In this document: piece by piece, positions 1 to 7,711 of the stretch
How positions within the stretch are numbered: the stretch's first letter is position 1
Layout of the letters: each line of letters begins with the position of its first letter
Source: CAZYVD01 sp964651045
GTDB lineage: Bacteria > Zhuqueibacterota > QNDG01 > DSAB01
Length of the DNA stretch: 9,250 nucleotides
Assembly (NCBI GenBank): GCA_964651045.1
Contig: CAZYVD010000082.1
Coordinates: forward strand, 1 to 9,250
Direction: 5' to 3'
Notes under the pieces: generated by a model
What the model saw: only the letters and a program-made list of their open reading frames with translations
Told to the model about the DNA's origin: nothing
Database searches by the model: none
Program-made: the position numbers and the translations under genes

Positions 1-2050
1 TTACTTTATTATATCTCTCACTATCTGTTATTACTCCCTTCTCATACAGAGAACGAATCCCATCGACCTCTTTTGTCGATTTCTTGACAAGTTCCTCTTT
101 CTCATCAGGAATTATCATATCATCCACACCAATAGTGACCCCAGCCTTTGTTGCATAATAGAAGCCTAAATCTTTCAAGTCATCGAGAAATTCGACAGTG
201 CGCTTGATGCCTATCTTTTTATATGTATCATACACAATGCTTCCCATGCGCTTCTTTGTAAGAAGCTCGTTTATGAAACCGAGCTCTTTTGGTACGATCT
301 GGTTAAAAAGTACTCTTCCTGTCGTTGTCTCTATTAATTTTCCGTCTATCCTCACCTTTATTTTTGCATGAAGTCCGATTTTGCCGTCCTGATAGGCGAT
401 CAAGACCTCATTTATATCGGAAAAGAGCTTCCCCTCTCCTAAATCCCCCTTCTTTCCCTTTGTAAGATAGTAGCACCCGAGAACTATATCCTGACTCGGA
501 ATAGCTAAAGGCTGTCCATTGGCAGGTGAAAGTATGTTATGGCTTGAGAGCATTAAGACCTTTGCCTCGAGTTGTGCCTCTACCGAAAGAGGAACATGAA
601 CTGCCATCTGATCGCCGTCAAAGTCTGCATTAAATGCAGCACAAACCAGTGGATGAATCGATATTGCTTTCCCCTCTACAAGCATTGGTTGAAATGCCTG
701 TATTCCAAGACGATGTAGAGTTGGTGCCCTGTTTAGAAGCACTGGATGGTCCTGTATTATCTCTTCAAGAATATCCCATACCTCTTTGCCCTTGCGCTCC
801 ACCAATTTCTTTGCCGACTTAACGGTCTTAACGATTCCTCTCTCTACAAGCTGCCTGAAAATAAAGGGTTTAAAAAGCTCCAATGCCATTTCTTTTGGCA
901 GACCACACTGATCCATCTTTAATTCTGGACCAACAACTATAACAGAACGGCCGGAATAATCAATACGCTTTCCCAATAGATTCTGGCGAAAACGACCCTG
1001 TTTACCCTTCAGCATATCGGAAAGAGACTTCAGTGGCCTGTTCCCCTCTCCGCGTACCGCTGCCCTTCGTTTTCCATTATTAAAAAGAGAATCAACGGCC
1101 TCCTGAAGCATTCTCTTCTCATTCCTGAGTATCACCTCTGGGGCCTTGATCTCTAAGAGTTTTTTCAATCTATTGTTTCTTATGATCACTCTTCGATAAA
1201 GATCATTCAAATCAGACGTAGCAAATCTACCTCCTTCTAATGGAACAAGAGGCCTCAACTCGGGTGGTATCACAGGTATTACTGTCATGACCATCCATTC
1301 CGGTTTATTCGGCTTCCCACTTTCTGTTCTCCTGAAAGATTCCAGAACACTCAGCCGCCTAAGAAGATCTTTCTTTGCCTGATTCGAAACCTTGGATAAT
1401 AGTTTAGTCCTTAACTCACGACAGAGCTGATCAACATCGATTCTCTTTAACAACTCAAGTATTGCCCTTCCACCCATCTCTGCGAAAAATCTCTTCTCCT
1501 GCTCCTGTTCCTGTTCCTCCACCTCATCAACATCCTCAGAGCCATCAGTGTCAAACTCATTCTGAATTTCAAGATACTCCTCTTCAGAAAGGAGCTGTCC
1601 TCTCCTCAGACCCGTATTTCCTGGTTCTATCACAACATAGGATTCATAATATATGATCTTCTCCAGATCATTTATAGACATGCCTAAAATATTACCAATC
1701 TTCGAAGGAATCGACCTGAAATACCATATATGAACAACAGGCTCTGCAAGGGTGATATGCCCCATTCTTTCACGTCTTACTGACTTTGTTGTGACCTCAA
1801 CTCCACATCTATCGCAGACTATTCCTTTGTAGCGAATTCTCTTATATTTTCCACAATGACACTCATAATCCTTAACAGGCCCAAATATCTTTTCACAAAA
1901 AAGGCCGCCTTTTTCGGGCTTATAGGAACGATAATTCACAGTCTCTGGTTTAACAACCTCACCCTTGCTCCAGCTTAAAATGGTATCTGGTGAGGCAAGA
2001 TTTAAAGTAATCGACGAGAAACTCTTTTTACTCAGACCATCAAATGCCAC
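1..2050 (-). CDS. rpoC: DNA-directed RNA polymerase subunit beta' (N-terminal 683 codons; 3' part lies outside the window)
   Basis: This is the beta' subunit of RNA polymerase, which carries the catalytic magnesium site. I read the frame by hand from a GTG at 2048-2050 and find it open to the window edge, where it ends in SERYNKV, matching the family. The start is fixed by an in-frame TGA upstream, no other start codon between, and a strong Shine-Dalgarno 7 nt away. Visible landmarks are the zinc-binding cysteines C64, C66, C79 and C82 (ECHCGKYKRIRYKG region), the LLNRAPTLHRLGIQAF segment, and the catalytic NADFDGDQ motif with metal-binding Asp at 476, 478 and 480 (codons near 611-631). The family is usually about 1400 aa, so about half is visible; the bridge helix and trigger loop are not. 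A roughly 18-residue acidic insert sits at residues 167-187. rpoB precedes it by 62 nt, the standard rpoBC order. Confidence 0.98.
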   Translation of the reverse strand, partial: MAFDGLSKKSFSSITLNLASPDTILSWSKGEVVKPETVNYRSYKPEKGGLFCEKIFGPVKDYECHCGKYKRIRYKGIVCDRCGVEVTTKSVRRERMGHITLAEPVVHIWYFRSIPSKIGNILGMSINDLEKIIYYESYVVIEPGNTGLRRGQLLSEEEYLEIQNEFDTDGSEDVDEVEEQEQEQEKRFFAEMGGRAILELLKRIDVDQLCRELRTKLLSKVSNQAKKDLLRRLSVLESFRRTESGKPNKPEWMVMTVIPVIPPELRPLVPLEGGRFATSDLNDLYRRVIIRNNRLKKLLEIKAPEVILRNEKRMLQEAVDSLFNNGKRRAAVRGEGNRPLKSLSDMLKGKQGRFRQNLLGKRIDYSGRSVIVVGPELKMDQCGLPKEMALELFKPFIFRQLVERGIVKTVKSAKKLVERKGKEVWDILEEIIQDHPVLLNRAPTLHRLGIQAFQPMLVEGKAISIHPLVCAAFNADFDGDQMAVHVPLSVEAQLEAKVLMLSSHNILSPANGQPLAIPSQDIVLGCYYLTKGKKGDLGEGKLFSDINEVLIAYQDGKIGLHAKIKVRIDGKLIETTTGRVLFNQIVPKELGFINELLTKKRMGSIVYDTYKKIGIKRTVEFLDDLKDLGFYYATKAGVTIGVDDMIIPDEKEELVKKSTKEVDGIRSLYEKGVITDSERYNKV
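1493..1519 (-). repeat. Short imperfect GARCAG hexanucleotide repeat inside rpoC
   Basis: On the coding strand the codons run GAG-GAA-CAG-GAA-CAG-GAG-CAG-GAG-AAG, giving about three copies of GARCAG. They encode alternating Glu and Gln at beta' residues 178-186. This is the core of an acidic insert not present in E. coli beta' at the matching place. The repetition suggests growth by slippage, which is inference. The reading frame is preserved. Confidence 0.7.
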
Positions 2051-2111
2051 GTAGCAACACCTCCTCGATGGTCAATTTATTATTTAATTTATCTAATCTG
2101 TCCATATTCAT
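2040..2111 (-). other. Possible 23-codon small ORF between rpoB and rpoC, overlapping the rpoC start
   Basis: An ATG at 2109-2111 opens 23 codons ending in TGA at 2040-2042. The ATG follows an AAGGA (2117-2121) by 5 nt, a good Shine-Dalgarno that lies in the last codons of rpoB. The ORF spans nearly the whole rpoB-rpoC gap, includes the rpoC Shine-Dalgarno, and overlaps rpoC by 11 nt in another frame. The predicted peptide begins MNMDRLDKLNNK and is charged and leucine-rich, and I recognise no family. It could be a translational-coupling leader for rpoC or simply chance in a short AT-rich gap. No homology evidence is available here. Confidence 0.25.
2058..2066 (-). promoter_or_regulatory. Shine-Dalgarno for rpoC (decides the GTG start)
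   Basis: The coding strand reads GAGGAGGTG, a near-perfect anti-16S match, followed by 7 nt and then GTG at 2050. The in-frame codons upstream of this GTG hold no start and reach a TGA, so this site fixes the rpoC start. Confidence 0.85.
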
Positions 2112-2112
2112 A

Positions 2113-5100
2113 TCAATCCTTCAACTCAACATCAAGACCGAGTCCCATTAGTTCTTTGAGCAGGACATTGAAAGACTCAGGTATTCCTGGTTCAGGCAGA
2201 TTCTCACCCTTTACAATGGCCTCATAGGCCTTTGCTCTTCCCCTCACATCATCTGACTTTACAGTCAGAATTTCCTGAAGAGTATGAGCAGCACCATAGG
2301 CCTCAAGGGCCCAGACTTCCATCTCTCCAAACCTCTGACCACCGAACTGGGCCTTGCCCCCTAATGGCTGTTGTGTTATTAGTGAATAGGGACCGATCGA
2401 TCTTGCATGAATCTTGTCTTCGACAAGATGGGAAAGCTTCATCATGTAGATATATCCTACAACAACTCTCTGATCAAACTTTTCCCCTGTTCTTCCGTCA
2501 TAAAGTATACTCTTTCCGTCAGTAGGAAGACCAGCCTTCTCCAACTCTTCTTTAACCTCATCCTCTGTTGCCCCATTAAATACAGGTGATGCATAACTAC
2601 ATCCCATTATCTTTGCAGCCCAGCCCAGATTTGTCTCCAGTATCTGCCCCAGATTCATTCGAGAGGGAACACCAAGAGGGTTGAGAACTATGTCTACTGG
2701 TGTTCCATCGGGCATGTAGGGCATGTCTTCAATTGGAACTACCCTTGCTACAACACCCTTATTACCATGACGCCCCGCCATCTTATCACCAACCTGCAGT
2801 TTTCTCTTGCGTGCAACATATACACGCACGAGTTTAATAATTCCAGGCGGAAGCTCATCACCAATATTTATCCGTTCCTGTTCTTTTCTTACATGTTCAT
2901 CTATTTCATAAACCTTATTCTCATACTTCTCATATACCAGATCTATTGTCTTGTTGACCTTTGCATCACCATCCACCCATGGGCTGCTCCTGTCCAGGGT
3001 ATCAAAATTTAGACCCTTTAAAATCTTATCGGAAAATTTCACACCCTTTCTTACAATAATCTTTTGCGACTCTGCATCTCTTATACCTGCAGATACTTTT
3101 CCACTTAGAATGCTGCACAACTTCTCGTCTCTCATCTCTGCAAGTTTTTTCTTCTCACGCTCACCCCACAACCTCTTTTCATTAATGAGCTTTTTATCTT
3201 TCTTTTTAGTCTCAGGATCACGCCGTTTCAGAGAAAATACCTTTGTATCTATCACTATCCCATTCATGCCTGAAGGTGCACGAAGAGAGGCATCCTTTAC
3301 ATCTCCTGCTTTCTCTCCAAATATCGCCTTTAATAACTTCTCCTCGGGTGTTGGTTCAGTTTCACCCTTTGGCGTAACCTTTCCTACTAATATGTCGCCA
3401 GCCTTGACCTCTGCCCCAATACGAATTATTCCATCCTCGTCTAAATTCTTTGTTGCCTCCTCTGACACATTAGGAATCTCTCTTGTCAGTTCTTCCTCAC
3501 CCCTCTTTGTGTCCCTAACCTGAAGTTCAAACTCTTCTATATGAATGGATGTATATGTGTCCTCCTGGACAACTCTCTCGCTTATTACAATCGCATCTTC
3601 AAAATTATAACCAAGCCACGGCATGAATGCAACCAGAACGTTACAGCCAAGAGCAAGCTCCCCACTCTTTGTTGCACATCCATCTGCAAGAATATCTCCC
3701 TTCTTTACAACATCACCTTCAGAAACCAATGGCTTCTGATTTATTACCGTATCCTGATTTGTGCGGAGGAATTTAGTCAATTTGTAGGTTACAGTATCGA
3801 GATAATTGTAATCCAGAATGTCTTTTTTCTCACTTGTATCAAGACGGATTGCAATCTCGTCTGCAGAGACCTTCACAACAGTTCCGTTTACATCTGATAT
3901 TATTAATGCCCTCGAATCCTTGGCAATCCTTCTTTCCAGCCCTGTTCCTACAAGTGGCGCCTCGGGTTGCAGCAGGGGAACCGCCTGACGCTGCATGTTT
4001 GATCCCATCAGTGCCCTGTTCGCATCATCATGCTCTAAAAATGGTATTAAAGAAGCCGCAGCACTCACGATCTGGTTTGGTGAAACATCTTTGTAATGAA
4101 CATCCTGTGGCCGTACCACAGGAAACTCTCCTCTATATCGAGCCTTTATTCTCTCGTTTAGAAAATTACCATTCTCATCAATGGGTGCATTGGCCTGAGC
4201 AATAATGAAATCTTCCTCTTCATAGGCGCTCAAATATTCAATCTTGTTTAAGACCCTTCCATTCTCAACTTTTTGATATGGAGTCTCTAAAAATCCATAC
4301 TCATTTATCCTTGCATAAGTAGCTACTGATGAGATTAGACCTATGTTTGGCCCCTCTGGTGTTTCAATTGGGCACAGCCTTCCATAATGAGTATAGTGTA
4401 CATCACGAACCTCAAACCCGGCCCTCTCACGAGTAAGACCACCAGGCCCGAGTGCAGAGAGTCTTCTCTTGTGGGTTAATTCTGCAAGAGGATTGGTCTG
4501 ATCCATGAACTGCGAAAGCTGGCTCGTACCAAAGAAGGTATTTATTACCGACATTATGGACCTGGCATTAACCAGATCCTGAGGTGTTATCTTGTCAGTA
4601 TCACCTATGTTGAGTCTCTCTTTTATGGTCCTTGCCATGCGAGACAACCCAACTGTCATTTGATCTGAAAGCTGCTCACCAATTGTACGAACACGTCTGT
4701 TCCCAAGATGATCTATATCGTCAGTCTCTACTTTTCTCTTGCTCTCTCTGAGTGCAAGCAGATATTTTATTATCGCAACAAAATCTTCATTGGTTAATAC
4801 TGTTGTATCTTCTGGTATATCGAGATTTAGCTTTCTGTTTAAACGATGACGCCCGACTTTTCCGAGATCGTACCGTTTCTGATTAAAGAAAATGCGGTCG
4901 ATCAATGCACGGGCAGTCTCTAAGTCGGGTGGCTCGCCTGATCTGAGCTGTCTGTAGATCTCCTCAACTGCATCCTTCTCTGATCTTACCATATCCTTAT
5001 GGATAGTATTCCTGATTATGTCAGAGCCGACATTTTGATCACCAGATTTTATAAATTTTAATTTTGTAATACCTAATTTCTTGAGTATCGAAATATGTTT

Positions 5101-5910
5101 CTTTTCAAAAATCGAATCCTTCTCAAGAATCACCTCACCCGTCTCTTTGTCTACGACTCCTGCCTCATTGCTGGCAAAAAACAGTTTTCTACCAAAATAC
5201 TTTTTTATTTCTGGATCATCTATAGATACTTCCTCTATCATGTTAAAGAGTCGGAAGACCTCCTCATCTGTAGAACAGCCAAGTGCTCTCAGCAGTGTTG
5301 TAACAGGAATCTTCCTTCCCTGGTCGATATATACATATAGAACATCGTTCACATGGATAACAAATTCGAGCCATGAACCTCTGAAGGGAATTATCTGAGC
5401 CGAATATGATCTTGTACCATTCGGAAAGATCTTTTCATCAAAGAACACTCCAGGTGAGCGGTGCAGCTGGTTTACGATTATGCGTTCAGCACCGTTGATG
5501 ATAAATGTTCCCTTCTCTGTCATGAATGGAAAATTGCCTAAATAGACTATCTGCTCGATCGTATCTACATACCTCGGTTTTTCACTATATGTATCTTTAA
5601 CAGAGAGACGCAATTTTGCCTTTAGAGGAACCGCATATGTAACACCTCTCTCGCGACACTCTTTGATAGAGTATTTTGGACGATCCACATAATATTCGAC
5701 AAATTCGAGAAGATAATTCTCTCTCGAATCTGTTATCGGGAACAAAGAAAGAAATACCGCCTGAAGGCCCTGAGCTTTCCGCTTGCTTGGTGGAACATCG
5801 TGTTGAAGAAAATCACGATATGATTTAAGCTGAATATTCAGCAGGTCAGGGATATCTGCTGCAGAGGATATCTTTGAAAAAGATTTTCTTTTTATCATAC
5901 TTTTTGCCAA
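2113..5910 (-). CDS. rpoB: DNA-directed RNA polymerase subunit beta
   Basis: This is the beta subunit of RNA polymerase, 1265 aa (E. coli 1342), and it is complete. The start is TTG at 5908-5910, with a GAGAGG Shine-Dalgarno 6 nt upstream; the next in-frame ATG, codon 5, is too far from it. Domain order is typical: protrusion and lobe in the first third, the rifampicin-pocket segment FFGTSQLSQFMDQ at about 459-471, then GPGGLTRERAGFEVRD and PIETPEGPNIGL. Active-site landmarks are E771 and D772 (GYNFEDA) and lysines K1043 and K1051 (GDKMAGRHGNKG). The C-terminal segment GGKAQFGGQRFGEMEVWALE, which packs against beta', is intact. Rifampicin-contact positions match wild type (D470, H480 and S485 equal E. 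coli D516, H526 and S531). A charged insert of about 135 residues lies near 880-1016. rplL lies 38 nt upstream. Confidence 0.99.
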   Translation of the reverse strand: MAKSMIKRKSFSKISSAADIPDLLNIQLKSYRDFLQHDVPPSKRKAQGLQAVFLSLFPITDSRENYLLEFVEYYVDRPKYSIKECRERGVTYAVPLKAKLRLSVKDTYSEKPRYVDTIEQIVYLGNFPFMTEKGTFIINGAERIIVNQLHRSPGVFFDEKIFPNGTRSYSAQIIPFRGSWLEFVIHVNDVLYVYIDQGRKIPVTTLLRALGCSTDEEVFRLFNMIEEVSIDDPEIKKYFGRKLFFASNEAGVVDKETGEVILEKDSIFEKKHISILKKLGITKLKFIKSGDQNVGSDIIRNTIHKDMVRSEKDAVEEIYRQLRSGEPPDLETARALIDRIFFNQKRYDLGKVGRHRLNRKLNLDIPEDTTVLTNEDFVAIIKYLLALRESKRKVETDDIDHLGNRRVRTIGEQLSDQMTVGLSRMARTIKERLNIGDTDKITPQDLVNARSIMSVINTFFGTSQLSQFMDQTNPLAELTHKRRLSALGPGGLTRERAGFEVRDVHYTHYGRLCPIETPEGPNIGLISSVATYARINEYGFLETPYQKVENGRVLNKIEYLSAYEEEDFIIAQANAPIDENGNFLNERIKARYRGEFPVVRPQDVHYKDVSPNQIVSAAASLIPFLEHDDANRALMGSNMQRQAVPLLQPEAPLVGTGLERRIAKDSRALIISDVNGTVVKVSADEIAIRLDTSEKKDILDYNYLDTVTYKLTKFLRTNQDTVINQKPLVSEGDVVKKGDILADGCATKSGELALGCNVLVAFMPWLGYNFEDAIVISERVVQEDTYTSIHIEEFELQVRDTKRGEEELTREIPNVSEEATKNLDEDGIIRIGAEVKAGDILVGKVTPKGETEPTPEEKLLKAIFGEKAGDVKDASLRAPSGMNGIVIDTKVFSLKRRDPETKKKDKKLINEKRLWGEREKKKLAEMRDEKLCSILSGKVSAGIRDAESQKIIVRKGVKFSDKILKGLNFDTLDRSSPWVDGDAKVNKTIDLVYEKYENKVYEIDEHVRKEQERINIGDELPPGIIKLVRVYVARKRKLQVGDKMAGRHGNKGVVARVVPIEDMPYMPDGTPVDIVLNPLGVPSRMNLGQILETNLGWAAKIMGCSYASPVFNGATEDEVKEELEKAGLPTDGKSILYDGRTGEKFDQRVVVGYIYMMKLSHLVEDKIHARSIGPYSLITQQPLGGKAQFGGQRFGEMEVWALEAYGAAHTLQEILTVKSDDVRGRAKAYEAIVKGENLPEPGIPESFNVLLKELMGLGLDVELKD

Positions 5911-5916
5911 TTAAAT

Positions 5917-5922
5917 CCTCTC
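5917..5922 (-). promoter_or_regulatory. Shine-Dalgarno for rpoB (decides the TTG start)
   Basis: The coding strand reads GAGAGG, then 6 nt, then TTG at 5910. The alternative ATG at 5896-5898 would be about 18 nt from this site, so TTG is preferred. Confidence 0.75.
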
Positions 5923-5948
5923 ATAAAAATTATTTTTAAAATTAATCA

Positions 5949-6425
5949 CTACTTCAGCTCTACAGTTGCCCCTGCCTCCTCCAACTGCTTCTTAATATTC
6001 TCGGCCTCATCTTTTGATATTCCTTCTTTTACAACTCCATTTGGAGCAGACTCTACCAGATCTTTTGCCTCTTTAAGACCTAACCCTGTGATGGCCCTGA
6101 CAGCTTTTATTACCTGAATTTTATTAGACCCAAATGAGGAAAGCACAACATTAAATTCTGACTTCTCCTCGGCCGCTTCTGGTGCTGCTCCAGCAGCTCC
6201 CTGAACCGCTCCAGGTGCTGCTGCTATGACTGGTGCAGCAGCCGTTACACCAAACTCATCCTCAAGGGCTTTTACAAGTTCTGCCAGCTCCACTACAGTC
6301 AGTTTTTTTACACCATCTAAAATCTTCTCTACATTTTTGCTTAATGTACCCTTTGCCTCATCCGAACTCTTTTTACCCTTCTCTTCTGTCTTTACTGCTT
6401 CCTCACTTTTCTTCTCTTCGGCCAT
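5949..6425 (-). CDS. rplL: 50S ribosomal protein L7/L12 (bL12) with a charged N-terminal extension
   Basis: bL12 forms the mobile ribosomal stalk that recruits EF-Tu, EF-G, IF2 and release factors and stimulates their GTP hydrolysis. At 158 aa it is longer than the usual 120-130. Residues 1-26 are a Lys/Glu-rich extension (MAEEKKSEEAVK...). The dimerisation domain follows (about 28-58, KILDGVKKLTVVELAELVKA), then an Ala/Pro/Gly hinge (about 61-86), then the factor-binding C-terminal domain (about 88-158, with NKIQVIKAVR and GLGLKEAKDLVE). The ATG at 6423-6425 has a GGAGGA Shine-Dalgarno 5 nt upstream. I see no well-placed internal start that would give a normal-length protein, so the extension looks genuine. 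It lies 28 nt after rplJ, the gene for its L10 anchor, and 38 nt before rpoB. Confidence 0.97.
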   Translation of the reverse strand: MAEEKKSEEAVKTEEKGKKSSDEAKGTLSKNVEKILDGVKKLTVVELAELVKALEDEFGVTAAAPVIAAAPGAVQGAAGAAPEAAEEKSEFNVVLSSFGSNKIQVIKAVRAITGLGLKEAKDLVESAPNGVVKEGISKDEAENIKKQLEEAGATVELK

Positions 6426-6430
6426 TTTTA

Positions 6431-6436
6431 TCCTCC
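6431..6436 (-). promoter_or_regulatory. Strong Shine-Dalgarno for rplL
   Basis: The coding strand reads GGAGGA, 5 nt before the ATG at 6425. The strong site fits the need for several L12 copies per ribosome, and it supports the start that includes the N-terminal extension. Confidence 0.8.
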
Positions 6437-6453
6437 AAACTTAATCTATTAAT

Positions 6454-6975
6454 TTAACTCTTTTCTTTAGCTTCTCTTACACTATCCAGAGTCAATACAA
6501 ACTTCTGGATAAGAGCTCTCAATGAGCCAACAAAATTGTTAATAGGACAATTGAGAGTGGCTACAACCTGCCCGATCAGAACATCCTTTGAAGGCAATGA
6601 TGCTATCTGTTTTACTTTCTCTGGACCGTAGAAATGACCTTCATAAATCGACATTTTAATGGCTGGTTTCTCTGCCTTCTTTGCAAACTCTGTGATTATT
6701 CGTGCAGGAGCGGAGGGATCGTCAAAACTATATGCAATGGCAGAAGGTCCCTGAAAATACTCTACCATCTCATCCCGTCCCACTTTCTGGGCTGCCAGTC
6801 GTGCAAGAGTATTTTTTATCACTCGATACTCCACAGAAGCATCTCTGCACTTCCTTCTAAATTGATTCATTTGTTCAACATTCAATCCCTCAAAATCGGT
6901 AACAAATACACTCTTTGCATTTTGTAAAATCTCTGCAACCTCTTTAACTATTGCCTCTTTTTCTGGTCTAGCCAT
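6454..6975 (-). CDS. rplJ: 50S ribosomal protein L10 (uL10)
   Basis: uL10 binds 23S rRNA at the stalk base with L11 and anchors L12 dimers on its C-terminal helix. From the ATG at 6973-6975 it is 173 aa, beginning MARPEKEAIVKEVAE, which lines up with other L10 N-termini. A TTG two codons upstream (6979-6981) would give 175 aa. The only GGAG is 4 nt from the TTG and 10 nt from the ATG, so the choice rests mainly on family alignment. The globular domain includes VFVTDFEGL, YRVIKNTLARLA and FQGPSAIAYS. The C-terminal part after Pro144 is about 30 residues, roughly ten longer than I recall for B. subtilis or E. coli L10. That may allow three L12 dimers. It follows rplA by 23 nt, leaving no room for the long intergenic L10 leader known elsewhere. 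Confidence 0.97.
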   Translation of the reverse strand: MARPEKEAIVKEVAEILQNAKSVFVTDFEGLNVEQMNQFRRKCRDASVEYRVIKNTLARLAAQKVGRDEMVEYFQGPSAIAYSFDDPSAPARIITEFAKKAEKPAIKMSIYEGHFYGPEKVKQIASLPSKDVLIGQVVATLNCPINNFVGSLRALIQKFVLTLDSVREAKEKS

Positions 6976-6998
6976 GTCCAATAAACTCCAATAATGTA

Positions 6999-7700
6999 TT
7001 ATCGTAGCTCTTCCAAAACCTGAGCCTTGTCAAGTTTGATTCCGGGGCCCATGGTCGATGAAATTGCTATTGACTTTATATATTGACCCTTTGAAGATGC
7101 CGGCTTAAGCCTGATTATCTGTTCAATCAGCTCCTTAATATTTTCTATGAGATGCTGTTCTGGAAACGATATCTTCCCAACCACTGTGTGAATAATGCCA
7201 TATCGATCTGTTCGAAACTCGACTCTGCCAGCTTTGAGCTGCTTTACTACATTTGCAACATCAAATGTTACGGTTCCTGCCTTCGGATTTGGCATCAATC
7301 CCTTTCTTCCAAGATAACGGCCAAGTTTACCAACATCTTTCATAACATCAGGAGTGGCTACAACAGCATCTACATCGCTCCATCCCTGCTCGATTTTCTT
7401 TATATAATCCTCGAGTCCCACAAAATCTGCCCCTGCCTCCTTTGCCTCTTTATCTTTCGGCGGTTTACATAATACAAGAACCTTTATCTCTTTCCCAATC
7501 CCATGTGGAAAAGAGACAGTTCCCCTTACCATCTGATCAGACTTCTTTGGATCCACTCCAAGATTTACGGCAACCTCGACACTCTCATCAAACTTAGCAG
7601 AGGCGTTACTCTTTAACAGCTTAATCCCCTCGCTTAAACTGTATTGCTTTTCCCTGTCTATTTTCTCTGCCAACTCTTTATACCGCTTGCTTCTTTTCAT
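6999..7700 (-). CDS. rplA: 50S ribosomal protein L1 (uL1)
   Basis: uL1 forms the mobile L1 stalk of the large subunit, which helps deacylated tRNA leave the E site. In many bacteria it also represses its own rplK-rplA mRNA. It is 233 aa, the normal length. The N-terminus MKRSKRYKELAEKID is typical. RNA-binding landmarks are Phe37 (AKFDESVEV) and Thr216-Met217-Gly218 (SSTMGPG). The central domain carries KLGRYLGRKGLMPNPKAGTV. The ATG at 7698-7700 has a GAGG about 9 nt upstream, lying at the end of rplK. It sits 11 nt after rplK, the usual L11-L1 pair, which suggests translational coupling. I could not identify an L1-type operator by eye. Confidence 0.98.
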   Translation of the reverse strand: MKRSKRYKELAEKIDREKQYSLSEGIKLLKSNASAKFDESVEVAVNLGVDPKKSDQMVRGTVSFPHGIGKEIKVLVLCKPPKDKEAKEAGADFVGLEDYIKKIEQGWSDVDAVVATPDVMKDVGKLGRYLGRKGLMPNPKAGTVTFDVANVVKQLKAGRVEFRTDRYGIIHTVVGKISFPEQHLIENIKELIEQIIRLKPASSKGQYIKSIAISSTMGPGIKLDKAQVLEELR

Positions 7701-7711
7701 TTGCTATTTCC

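Noticed and set aside
2951..3523. 190-codon plus-strand ORF antisense to rpoB
   Set aside because: It mirrors the rpoB coding frame, has low-complexity Ser/Phe-rich composition and no family likeness, and lies opposite a fully conserved gene. The other plus-strand ORFs (for example 3834-4205, 7992-8501) are shadows of the same kind.
5926..5938. AAAAAT-T-ATTTTT palindrome in the rplL-rpoB gap as a terminator
   Set aside because: It is AT-only with a one-base centre and would not form a stable hairpin. It also sits just upstream of the rpoB Shine-Dalgarno in an operon that must be read through.
6976..6981. TTG start for rplJ two codons upstream of the ATG
   Set aside because: It is possible, but the GGAG is only 4 nt away and the ATG start aligns better with L10 N-termini. 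The difference is two residues.
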